From: Lachnospiraceae bacterium
GTDB lineage: Bacteria; Bacillota; Clostridia; Lachnospirales; Lachnospiraceae
Direction of reading: 5' to 3'
Assembly (NCBI GenBank): GCA_017958465.1
Contig: JAGDCQ010000156.1
Coordinates: 1 to 6,152, forward strand
Length of the DNA: 6,152 nucleotides
Below are positions 1 through 5,120 of the stretch, one piece after another (the stretch's first letter is position 1; each line of letters starts with the position of its first letter). Below the pieces are notes generated by a model. That model had not been told where the DNA came from. It ran no database searches and saw only the letters and a program-made list of their open reading frames with translations. The translations under genes were made by a program, and so were the position numbers.

Positions 1-1226
1 CCGCCGCCTATGTCGTAAATAAGCTCGCGGAGTGTGGTACCCATGGGAACTTCCACAAGACCTACGTTGTTTACCTTGCCGCCGAGAGCGAATACCTTGG
101 TACCCTTGGACTTCTCTGTGCCGCATTCTGCAAACTTCTTTGCACCCTCGCGGAGGATGTAAGGAACGCATGCAAGTGTCTCAACGTTGTTAACAACGGT
201 GGGCTTGTCCCAGAGACCCTTTACAGCAGGGAACGGAGGACGGGGACGAGGCATACCGCGCTGACCCTGGATAGAGTTAAGAAGCGCTGTTTCCTCACCG
301 TAGACAAATGCGCCCGCACCGAGTCTGATGTGTACTCTGAAGCTGAAGTTTGTGCCAAGGATGTTATCTCCGATGAGACCAAGCTCCTCAGCCTGCTTGA
401 TAGCTATCTTAAGACGGTTAACAGCGATCGGGTACTCCGCACGAACGTAGAAATAACCGTTCTGAGCGCCGATAGCGTAACCTGCGATCATCATACCTTC
501 GATAACGCCAAGAGGGTTACCTTCGAGGATGGAACGATCCATGAATGCACCGGGGTCGCCCTCATCACCGTTACATACAACGTACTTGTCGCCGTCGCCG
601 TTGATGGCGAACATCCACTTACGGCCTGTAGGGAAGCCTGCGCCACCGCGGCCGCGGAGACCTGCGTCGAGAACCTCCTGACAGACTGCTTCACGGCTCA
701 TGGTAAGAGCCTTAGCAAGACCCTTGAATGCGCCTGCGCCGAGAGCCTCGTTGATGTCCTCGGGATTGATCTGGCCGCACGCGTGAAGAGCGATCCTGCG
801 CTGCTTCTTGTAGAAGTTGATATCCTCCTGCTTAGCAACCTTCTCGCCTGTAGCGGGGTCTACATAAAGAAGTCTCTCAACAACTTCCTTGCCAACGATA
901 TCTTTTTCAACGATCTCTGTAACATCCTCGATCTTAACGAGTCTGTAAAGAGTATCTTCAGGGTAGATCTTAACGAAAGGACCCTGTGAGCAGAAACCAA
1001 AGCAGCCAACCTGGTTAACGGAGATCTCGTTCTCAAGGCCGCGCTCCTTTAACTGCTTTTTGAACTCCTCCATGATCTCGGTAGAGTGAGAGGAGATACA
1101 GCCTGTACCACCGCAGAGAACTACGGCTCTTTTGCCTTCAAAGCCTTTGAGCTTGTCTTCAAGACATTTGGTGCAGGATGATGATGCTTTTTCAAGCTGT
1201 TCAAACGATTTGATCTGTTCCATCAT
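1..1226 (-). CDS. hydB: NuoF/HydB-like NADH- and FMN-binding subunit of a soluble hydrogenase-type complex (partial, 3' end outside the window)
   Basis: The protein should oxidise or reduce NAD(H) on FMN and pass electrons through iron-sulfur clusters to a catalytic partner in the cytoplasm. About 408 residues are visible. An extra CTKC lies at residues 18-21. A thioredoxin-like [2Fe-2S] domain follows, with Cys38-x4-Cys43 and Cys75-x3-Cys79. The FMN/NADH core has GLRGRGGAGFPTGRKW at 189-204, CNGDEGDPGAFMDR at 218-231 and GEETAL at 310-315, then the PRPRPPFPA stretch at 326-334. The missing C-terminus should hold the rest of the SLBB domain, the cysteines for the N3-type [4Fe-4S] cluster and probably a ferredoxin tail. 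The ATG at 1226 overlaps the upstream stop as ATGA, but the ATG at 1223 sits 7 nt from the GGAGG and may be the one used. The fused N-terminal domain favours the HydB/HndC family over complex I NuoF. An NAD-dependent formate dehydrogenase subunit is the main alternative, and many annotations would simply say nuoF. Confidence 0.9.
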   Translation of the reverse strand, partial: MMEQIKSFEQLEKASSSCTKCLEDKLKGFEGKRAVVLCGGTGCISSHSTEIMEEFKKQLKERGLENEISVNQVGCFGFCSQGPFVKIYPEDTLYRLVKIEDVTEIVEKDIVGKEVVERLLYVDPATGEKVAKQEDINFYKKQRRIALHACGQINPEDINEALGAGAFKGLAKALTMSREAVCQEVLDAGLRGRGGAGFPTGRKWMFAINGDGDKYVVCNGDEGDPGAFMDRSILEGNPLGVIEGMMIAGYAIGAQNGYFYVRAEYPIAVNRLKIAIKQAEELGLIGDNILGTNFSFRVHIRLGAGAFVYGEETALLNSIQGQRGMPRPRPPFPAVKGLWDKPTVVNNVETLACVPYILREGAKKFAECGTEKSKGTKVFALGGKVNNVGLVEVPMGTTLRELIYDIGG

Positions 1227-1708
1227 GCCACCTCCCCATTTCTGTATTTTTCAACGATACCGGGAACATCCGAAACACTGAGCTTAGGATAAACCTGACC
1301 ATTGATGGATACAGCGGGTGCGATACCGCATGCGCCTATGCAACGCAGAGCATCGAGAGTGAAAAGACCGTCATCTGAGGTCTCGCCGGGTTTGATGCCG
1401 AGGAGTTCGGAAAACTTGTCGATAACGTTCTGGGCGCCTTTTACGTAACATGCGGTACCAAGGCAGCAACCAACGACATATTTCCCCTTCGGCTTAAGAG
1501 AGAAGAAGGAATAGAACGTAACTACGCCGTAGATCTCTGCTACAGAGATGCCTGTCTTCTCGGAAACGAGTTCCTGAACATCAAGCGGAATATAACCATA
1601 TTCCTTCTGGATGTCTGAGAGGATCATCATAAGCGGCGTGGGTTCATTTTCATACCTGCTGCAGATCTCGGTGATCTGAGCAACGGCAGCTTCGCTTAAT
1701 TGGGACAT
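1223..1708 (-). CDS. hydC: NuoE/HydC-like [2Fe-2S] subunit
   Basis: This is a thioredoxin-fold [2Fe-2S] subunit that partners the NuoF-like protein in NADH-linked hydrogenases, formate dehydrogenases and complex I. Its 161 residues match the full family length. A helical N-terminal part (about 1-70) carries the family stretch ISVAEIYGVVTFYSFF (54-69). The cluster ligands are Cys82-x4-Cys87 and Cys123-x3-Cys127, within GCCLGTACYVKG and RCIGACG. The start is well supported, with AAAGGAGGGG five bases upstream of the ATG. Its stop overlaps the start of the NuoF-like gene by four bases, so the two are co-transcribed and probably translationally coupled. The order NuoE then NuoF is that of hydCB(A) operons in fermentative Clostridia. 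Which catalytic subunit it serves cannot be seen here. Many annotations would call it nuoE. Confidence 0.93.
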   Translation of the reverse strand: MSQLSEAAVAQITEICSRYENEPTPLMMILSDIQKEYGYIPLDVQELVSEKTGISVAEIYGVVTFYSFFSLKPKGKYVVGCCLGTACYVKGAQNVIDKFSELLGIKPGETSDDGLFTLDALRCIGACGIAPAVSINGQVYPKLSVSDVPGIVEKYRNGEVA

Positions 1709-1783
1709 ATCAGCCCCTCCTTTGATTGGATTTTGTATGGTAAGACAGAGTAATGGAATTTAATCCTACCCATAATCGTTAAT

Positions 1784-1812
1784 ATTGTATCAACTCTGAG
1801 GCGAAAAATCAA
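1784..1812 (-). promoter_or_regulatory. Sigma-A-type promoter of the hydCB operon
   Basis: Read on the minus strand, TTGATT (plus positions 1807-1812) is followed after exactly 17 bases by TACAAT (1784-1789). These match the -35 and -10 consensus at 4 of 6 and 5 of 6 positions. Transcription would start near 1777, giving a leader of about 70 nt that ends in the strong ribosome site of the NuoE-like gene. The -10 box is embedded in an imperfect inverted repeat, GTTGAT-N5-ATTAAC, so a repressor bound there would block the promoter. Confidence 0.7.
1786..1793. promoter_or_regulatory. TGTATCAA element over the hyd -10 box
   Basis: TGTATCAA on the plus strand overlaps most of the hydCB -10 hexamer. 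The same heptamer TGTATCA recurs in the leader of the Crp-type gene and just after its stop. On the minus strand it reads TTGATACA, which resembles a Crp/Fnr half-site. The operator role is an inference. Confidence 0.35.
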
Positions 1813-1828
1813 GTGCAATAAATTGGTA

Positions 1829-1855
1829 TTGACATTTTTTTTTCTTTGATATAAT
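1829..1855 (+). promoter_or_regulatory. Promoter of the Crp-type regulator gene, with a T9 tract in its spacer
   Basis: TTGACA (1829-1834) and TATAAT (1850-1855) are both perfect consensus hexamers, but they are only 15 bases apart. The spacer begins with nine consecutive T residues (1835-1843). A TAATAT at 1852-1857 would give a 17-base spacer with a weaker -10. Transcription should start near 1862. This places the GTG at 1858 upstream of the transcript and rules it out as the translation start. Confidence 0.75.
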
Positions 1856-1877
1856 ATGTGTTGAAATGTGTATCAAA
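1845..1877. repeat. Inverted repeat TTTGATA / TATCAAA spanning the crp-type transcription start
   Basis: The perfect 7-bp arms lie at 1845-1851 and 1871-1877, separated by 19 bases, and bracket the -10 box and the predicted transcription start. The sequence TTGA-N8-TCAA (1861-1876) lies partly inside. The half-sites look like those of Crp/Fnr proteins, but the spacing fits neither the FNR (N4) nor the CRP (N6) consensus. This is a candidate autoregulatory operator. Confidence 0.4.
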
Positions 1878-1878
1878 T
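1869..1878. promoter_or_regulatory. TGTATCAAAT element in the crp-type leader
   Basis: This copy of the TGTATCA element lies just downstream of the predicted transcription start of the regulator gene. That is a repression-type position. It matches the element at 2566-2575 in 9 of 10 bases. Its function is inferred only from position and recurrence. Confidence 0.35.
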
Positions 1879-1902
1879 GAAACAGATTTTGAGGTGTATG
1901 TT

Positions 1903-2562
1903 TTGGCAGTCCTGACAGAGGCAAAATCCAAAAAGGTTTCCGGGATCCTTGAAAACTCAAGGCTGTTTTCCGGCTGCGAAGGCGCCGTGAAGAAAGCCCT
2001 GGCCCTGGGAGAGATGATCGCTCTTGAAAAGGACGAGAAAATGGATCTCTGCAGCGGAAAGCTCTTCGTGATCCTTTCCGGAGTCCTTACCGTCCAGAGC
2101 AACAGTGTCACCTTAAACGTCCTTGAAAAAGGGAGCGTGACGGGTGTCACCGGACTTTTTGACCGGGGAGGGAGCGACCCCGTTAAAACGGTTGTAAACA
2201 CGCTGAAACCGGGAAAGGTCCTTGCCATCTCCATGGAAGACGTGCAGACCCTGGTCCGGGAAGAACCGGATTTTGCGGAAAACTACATCGCCTTCCTGAC
2301 AGACAGGATACGGTTCTTAAACAGGAGGCTGGCCTATTACACTGCGGGAAACGTGCAAAAGCAGCTGGCAGGGTATCTTCTTGATGCCACTACCGCAGAC
2401 AGCGTCTCCGTTGCCGTAAATATGTCAAAGCTTGCGGCTTTCCTGAACATAGGAAGGGCAACGCTCTACAGGACCTTAGACGCCCTTGAAAAGGCAGGTG
2501 CCGTAAAAAAGGACAAAAACCTCATTACTGTGCTCTCGAGAACACAGCTCAAGGAAATCTGA
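1903..2562 (+). CDS. Crp/Fnr-family transcriptional regulator
   Basis: This is a cytoplasmic DNA-binding regulator of about 219 residues, the usual Crp/Fnr length. A cyclic-nucleotide-binding-type beta barrel covers about residues 15-115, including KLFVILSGVLTV at 53-64. A dimerisation helix follows (about 118-150), then a winged helix-turn-helix with MSKLAAFLNIGRATLYRTL at 174-192. I see no RxA phosphate-binding motif for cAMP and no Fnr-type cysteine cluster (only Cys25 and Cys50), so the effector is unknown. I chose the TTG at 1903 because GAGGTG (1891-1896) sits six bases upstream and the promoter lies at 1829-1855. The GTG codons at 1894 and 1858 are alternatives, the latter overlapping the -10. 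It is followed after 74 bases by the transporter genes and is divergent from the hydrogenase genes. It probably regulates its own cluster and possibly hydCB. The family is clear, but the start is less certain. Confidence 0.85.
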   Translation: MAVLTEAKSKKVSGILENSRLFSGCEGAVKKALALGEMIALEKDEKMDLCSGKLFVILSGVLTVQSNSVTLNVLEKGSVTGVTGLFDRGGSDPVKTVVNTLKPGKVLAISMEDVQTLVREEPDFAENYIAFLTDRIRFLNRRLAYYTAGNVQKQLAGYLLDATTADSVSVAVNMSKLAAFLNIGRATLYRTLDALEKAGAVKKDKNLITVLSRTQLKEI

Positions 2563-2565
2563 ATC

Positions 2566-2575
2566 TGTATCACAT
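2566..2575. promoter_or_regulatory. TGTATCACAT element upstream of the transporter genes
   Basis: This is the third copy of the TGTATCA element, four bases after the regulator's stop codon and about 60 bases before the lipoprotein start. It differs by one base from the copy in the regulator's own leader. No convincing -35/-10 pair is visible in this 74-base gap, so it could tune read-through or an unrecognised internal promoter. Its role is inferred. Confidence 0.3.
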
Positions 2576-2593
2576 TAAAAGAAACGGGCAGGA

Positions 2594-2608
2594 AACCGGC
2601 TTGCGGTT
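2594..2608 (+). other. Small hairpin in the regulator-transporter gap
   Basis: AACCG and CGGTT form a perfect 5-bp stem with the loop GCTTG. No T-run follows, so it is not an intrinsic terminator. It might modulate mRNA processing or the transporter-to-regulator expression ratio. A short stem of this kind can also occur by chance. Confidence 0.25.
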
Positions 2609-2636
2609 AATGTATGCTGTCCGTTACGGAGGAATA

Positions 2637-3629
2637 ATGAAAAGCTTAAAGAAGATCATCGCCCTGGCGCTTGTTGCCGTGCTCGCACTTTCCTTTGCAG
2701 CCTGCGGCAAAGAGGAAAAGACCACTCTTGACAGGGAACTTAAGGTCTACACCCTTATGGGACCCACAGGCATCGGTATGTCAAAGCTCATCAACGACAG
2801 CAAGAACGCACCCGATTCACTGAAACTCAAGTATGATTTCAATATTGCGTCTGCTCCTGACCAGATCTCGGCAGAGGTCATCAAGGGCAACTACGATATC
2901 GCAGCTGTTCCCGTAAACCTTGCTTCCGTTCTTTATAAGAAGACAGGCGGCGAGCTTTATGTGGCAGGCGTCAACACCCTTGGCGTGCTCTATATCCTTG
3001 AGAACGGCAATACCATCAATTCCGTTGCAGACCTTAAGGGCAAGACCCTTTACGCTACAGGAAAGGGCTCAAACCCTGAATATGTACTGAATTACATCCT
3101 TACAAAGAACGGGATCGATCCCGAGAAGGACATCACCATCGAGTACGTTGCAGAGCACAGCGAGCTTGCAACAAAGATGTCCGCAGGCGATGTAGTGCTC
3201 GGCATGCTCCCTGAGCCCAACGTTACAGCCGCAATGGTGGGCAACAAGGACATCCGCATAGCGCTTGACCTCACGGCAGAGTGGAAGAAGGTTGCGGATG
3301 CGGATATGGTGCAGGGCTGCATCATAATTAATAAGAAATTTGCTGACGAAAACCCGGGCGTAGTTAAGGAATTCCTTACCGAGTACGCGGCTTCAGTGGA
3401 TTTCGTAAACAAGAACATCGACGATGCTGCAGCAATGTGCGAGGCAGCAGGCATCATCCCGAAGGCAGCCGTTGCAAAGAAGGCTATCCCGAACTGCAAC
3501 ATCGTTATGATCAAGGGTGATGACATGAAGAACATGGTAAGAGGCATGCTCGACGTGCTGTTCAACGCCAATCCCGCTTCTGTAGGCGGCGAGATGCCCG
3601 CAGACTCTTTCTATCTTATTGTAAAGTGA
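2637..3629 (+). CDS. NitT/TauT-type (NMT1/THI5-like) ABC transporter substrate-binding lipoprotein
   Basis: This extracytoplasmic, membrane-anchored binding protein delivers a small solute to the adjacent permease. It has 330 residues, normal for the family. The start at 2637 has GGAGG four bases upstream and begins a lipoprotein signal: MKSLKK, a hydrophobic core, then FAAC with lipidated Cys23. An upstream in-frame TTG at 2601 would add 12 unsuitable residues. The mature part opens with the strand LKVYTLMGPTGIGMSKL, typical of this periplasmic-binding fold. It continues with the family features IKGNYDIAAVPVNLAS, LKGKTLYATGKGSNPEYVLNYIL and GMLPEPNVTAAM. Relatives bind taurine, sulfonates, nitrate, pyrimidine thiamin precursors or flavins, and nothing here decides between them. 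It is the first transporter gene of the cluster. Its stop is four bases from the permease start. Confidence 0.9.
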   Translation: MKSLKKIIALALVAVLALSFAACGKEEKTTLDRELKVYTLMGPTGIGMSKLINDSKNAPDSLKLKYDFNIASAPDQISAEVIKGNYDIAAVPVNLASVLYKKTGGELYVAGVNTLGVLYILENGNTINSVADLKGKTLYATGKGSNPEYVLNYILTKNGIDPEKDITIEYVAEHSELATKMSAGDVVLGMLPEPNVTAAMVGNKDIRIALDLTAEWKKVADADMVQGCIIINKKFADENPGVVKEFLTEYAASVDFVNKNIDDAAAMCEAAGIIPKAAVAKKAIPNCNIVMIKGDDMKNMVRGMLDVLFNANPASVGGEMPADSFYLIVK

Positions 3630-3633
3630 TCGA

Positions 3634-4410
3634 ATGAAGATAAACAGCTTCCTTAAAAACTTGATCCGCAAAGCCATAGTCCTGCTCATTTGGGTAGGGC
3701 TTTGGTGGCTTGCGGCTCTTGCGGTGAACAAGGAGGTAGTCCTTCCAACACCTGTATCGGTTGTTAGGAAACTTGTGTCGCTTGCCGGAACGGGCGCGTT
3801 TTACACCGCCATATTCTTCTCGGTTCTAAGGATCTTTGCGGGGCTTTTGGCGGGTGTCCTGCTCGGACTCCTGCTTGGGATCCTCTGTGCGGCCTTTAGG
3901 CCTGCAGACGCTTTTATATCCCCTGCGCTCTCCGTGGTCCGTGCAACGCCTGTGGCTTCCTTTATCATCCTTGCGCTTGTGATCCTTGATAAGGCCTACA
4001 TCCCTGTGGTGATCTCGCTTTTGATGGTCCTGCCCGTCGTTTTTGGGAACGTGAAGACAGGGATAAAGAAGACCGACGGGAAACTCCTTGAAATGGCCCG
4101 TTTCTTCAAGGTCGACAGGTGGTCTGTCGTTACAAAGATCTATACGCCCCAGGTGGCGCCTTTCTTCTTTTCCGGCCTTAAGACCAGCCTTGGCCTTGCC
4201 TGGAAGGCAGGGGTCGCAGCGGAGGTCCTTTGCTACACAAGGCGCTCCATCGGCCTTAACCTTCAGAACGCCAAGACCTACCTTATGACCGACGAGCTCT
4301 TTGCCTGGACCGTGACCATAATAATCATAAGCATGCTCATAGAGACACTGGTGGCGCGTCTTATCTCAAAATACGAAAAAAAGAGGGGGACGGGAAATGG
4401 TGAAGGTTGA
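3634..4410 (+). CDS. NitT/TauT-type ABC transporter permease
   Basis: This inner-membrane permease of 258 residues has about six predicted membrane segments (near residues 14-32, 57-86, 95-119, 122-141, 178-200 and 222-244). The BPD_transp_1 coupling loop is visible as E153-M-A-R-F-F-K159, followed by Ile169 and Pro172. It lacks the usual glycine of EAAxxxG, having lysine at that position. The stretch SVVRATPVASFIILALV (about 100-116) is typical of the SsuC/TauC-like group. No strong ribosome site precedes the ATG, which lies four bases after the lipoprotein stop, so translation probably depends on coupling. Its 3' end overlaps the ATPase gene by 14 bases. The family is clear. The substrate is unknown. 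Confidence 0.92.
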   Translation: MKINSFLKNLIRKAIVLLIWVGLWWLAALAVNKEVVLPTPVSVVRKLVSLAGTGAFYTAIFFSVLRIFAGLLAGVLLGLLLGILCAAFRPADAFISPALSVVRATPVASFIILALVILDKAYIPVVISLLMVLPVVFGNVKTGIKKTDGKLLEMARFFKVDRWSVVTKIYTPQVAPFFFSGLKTSLGLAWKAGVAAEVLCYTRRSIGLNLQNAKTYLMTDELFAWTVTIIIISMLIETLVARLISKYEKKRGTGNGEG

Positions 4411-4951
4411 TATCCGTGAAAAGCGGTTTGGAGAAAAAGAGGTTTTTGAGGATCTTGTTTTTACGCTGCCAAAAGCCGGGATCTACGCAGTTACAGGGGC
4501 TTCGGGCCGCGGAAAGACTACGCTTTTGAACATGATCGCCGGGATCGACAAGGATTACAAAGGGTCTGTTGCCGCGGAGGGCAGTATCTCTTATGTTTTT
4601 CAGGAGGACAGGCTTTTGCCCTGGCTAAATGCACTTGAAAACGTGACCTTTGTGTGCCGGGACAGCAAAAAAGCCGCAGACATGCTAAAAAGGCTTGGAC
4701 TTGAAAAGGAGATCACATCACGCATCAGCGAGCTTTCCGGCGGGATGAAGCGCAGGGTGGCTATCGCGAGGGCCCTTGCCGCCGACTACGACATCCTGCT
4801 GCTGGACGAGCCCTTTTCCTCAGTGGACGAGGGCATGAAGCAGAGGATCATGGATACCGTAAAGGAGCTTACGGCAGGGAAACTTGTGATCCTCGTTACG
4901 CACGACGCAAGGGAAGCGGAATACCTTGGGGCTGAGAAAATAGAGCTTTGA
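4397..4951 (+). CDS. Compact ABC transporter ATPase, NitT/TauT type
   Basis: This cytoplasmic ATPase powers the adjacent permease. All the core motifs are present and in order: A-loop aromatic candidate Phe11, Walker A GASGRGKTT (34-42), Q-loop Gln69 in VFQEDRLLPWL, signature LSGGM (113-117), Walker B ILLLDE (133-138), D-loop SSVD (141-144) and H-loop His169. At 184 residues it is clearly shorter than the roughly 240-260 of SsuB/TauB proteins and stops about 15 residues after the H-loop. The motif set is complete and the stop is followed by a terminator, so it looks like a naturally trimmed protein and not a broken gene. GAGGGGG seven bases upstream supports the start, which lies inside the end of the permease gene. 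Confidence 0.92.
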   Translation: MVKVDIREKRFGEKEVFEDLVFTLPKAGIYAVTGASGRGKTTLLNMIAGIDKDYKGSVAAEGSISYVFQEDRLLPWLNALENVTFVCRDSKKAADMLKRLGLEKEITSRISELSGGMKRRVAIARALAADYDILLLDEPFSSVDEGMKQRIMDTVKELTAGKLVILVTHDAREAEYLGAEKIEL

Positions 4952-4999
4952 AAAGATGACTTAAGCTTCGATCGACCGGCCGCGATAAAAAGAAAAAAC

Positions 5000-5027
5000 T
5001 AAAGTTTTTGCGCAAAAATGCCGATAT
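5000..5027 (+). promoter_or_regulatory. Sigma-28 (SigD/FliA) motility promoter of the chemoreceptor gene
   Basis: TAAAGTTT (5000-5007) and GCCGATAT (5020-5027) match the known SigD/FliA consensus TAAAGTTT-N11-GCCGATAA/T at nearly every base. The spacing is 12 instead of 11 bases. It lies about 95 bases ahead of a methyl-accepting chemotaxis gene, the expected kind of sigma-28 target. The predicted start is near 5034. The -10 element overlaps the left arm and loop of the terminator at 5010-5055. Confidence 0.85.
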
Positions 5028-5055
5028 ATATATAAAGGCGTTTTTGCGCTTTTTT
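5010..5055 (+). terminator. Intrinsic terminator closing the regulator/transporter cluster
   Basis: The arms at 5010-5022 (GCGCAAAAATGCC) and 5037-5049 (GGCGTTTTTGCGC) pair over 13 positions with a single U-G wobble. They enclose a 14-base AT-rich loop and are followed directly by six T residues (5050-5055). It lies about 60 bases after the ATPase stop. Together with the internal sigma-28 promoter it insulates the chemoreceptor gene from upstream transcription. Confidence 0.9.
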
Positions 5056-5085
5056 GTACTGTGAATTGCAATTGCGTTTATAACG

Positions 5086-5120
5086 AAAGGAGGGTGGAGG
5101 GCAAACTCCACAAGAAAAGT
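5086..5120 (+). promoter_or_regulatory. Ribosome-binding site split from its start codon by a hairpin
   Basis: AAAGGAGG (5086-5093) is an excellent ribosome site but lies 27 bases from the ATG at 5121, far beyond normal spacing. The gap holds a perfect hairpin, GTGGAG / CTCCAC (5094-5099 and 5106-5111) with loop GGCAAA, then nine bases before the ATG. Folding the hairpin would reduce the effective spacing to about nine bases. An in-frame GTG at 5094 is not a good alternative because it has zero spacing to the site. Confidence 0.6.

Noticed and set aside
330..989. Long plus-strand reading frame of 219 codons
   Set aside because: It lies antisense to the NuoF-like gene, whose motifs are clear. 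It has no ribosome site and no recognisable domain, and its composition is that of a shadow frame.
1772..1800. Rex (NADH sensor) operator in the hyd promoter
   Set aside because: GTTGA and TTAAC arms are present but seven bases apart, whereas the Rex consensus TTGTTAA-N4-TTAACAA needs four. The outer bases do not match.
1858..1902. Upstream extension of the Crp-type protein to the GTG at 1858
   Set aside because: That codon overlaps the -10 region and lies before the predicted transcript start. TTG at 1903 has a properly spaced GAGGTG.
2563..2636. Riboswitch or attenuator before the lipoprotein gene
   Set aside because: Only 74 bases are available, there is no T-run terminator, and no TPP or FMN consensus core is recognisable. 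Only a 5-bp hairpin is visible.
3092..3731. Two minus-strand reading frames opposite the lipoprotein gene
   Set aside because: They overlap a well-supported lipoprotein gene and permease start, lack ribosome sites and resemble no family.
4962..4986. Cluster of palindromic restriction-like hexamers (AAGCTT, CGATCG, CGGCCG), as in a cloning linker
   Set aside because: It is short, there is no vector sequence around it, and it lies in a normal intergenic gap before a native terminator, so chance is the simpler explanation.
5054..5084. Sigma-A promoter TTGTAC / TATAAC before the chemoreceptor gene
   Set aside because: The 19-base spacer is too long, and transcription would start on top of the ribosome site. 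The sigma-28 promoter explains the gene better.
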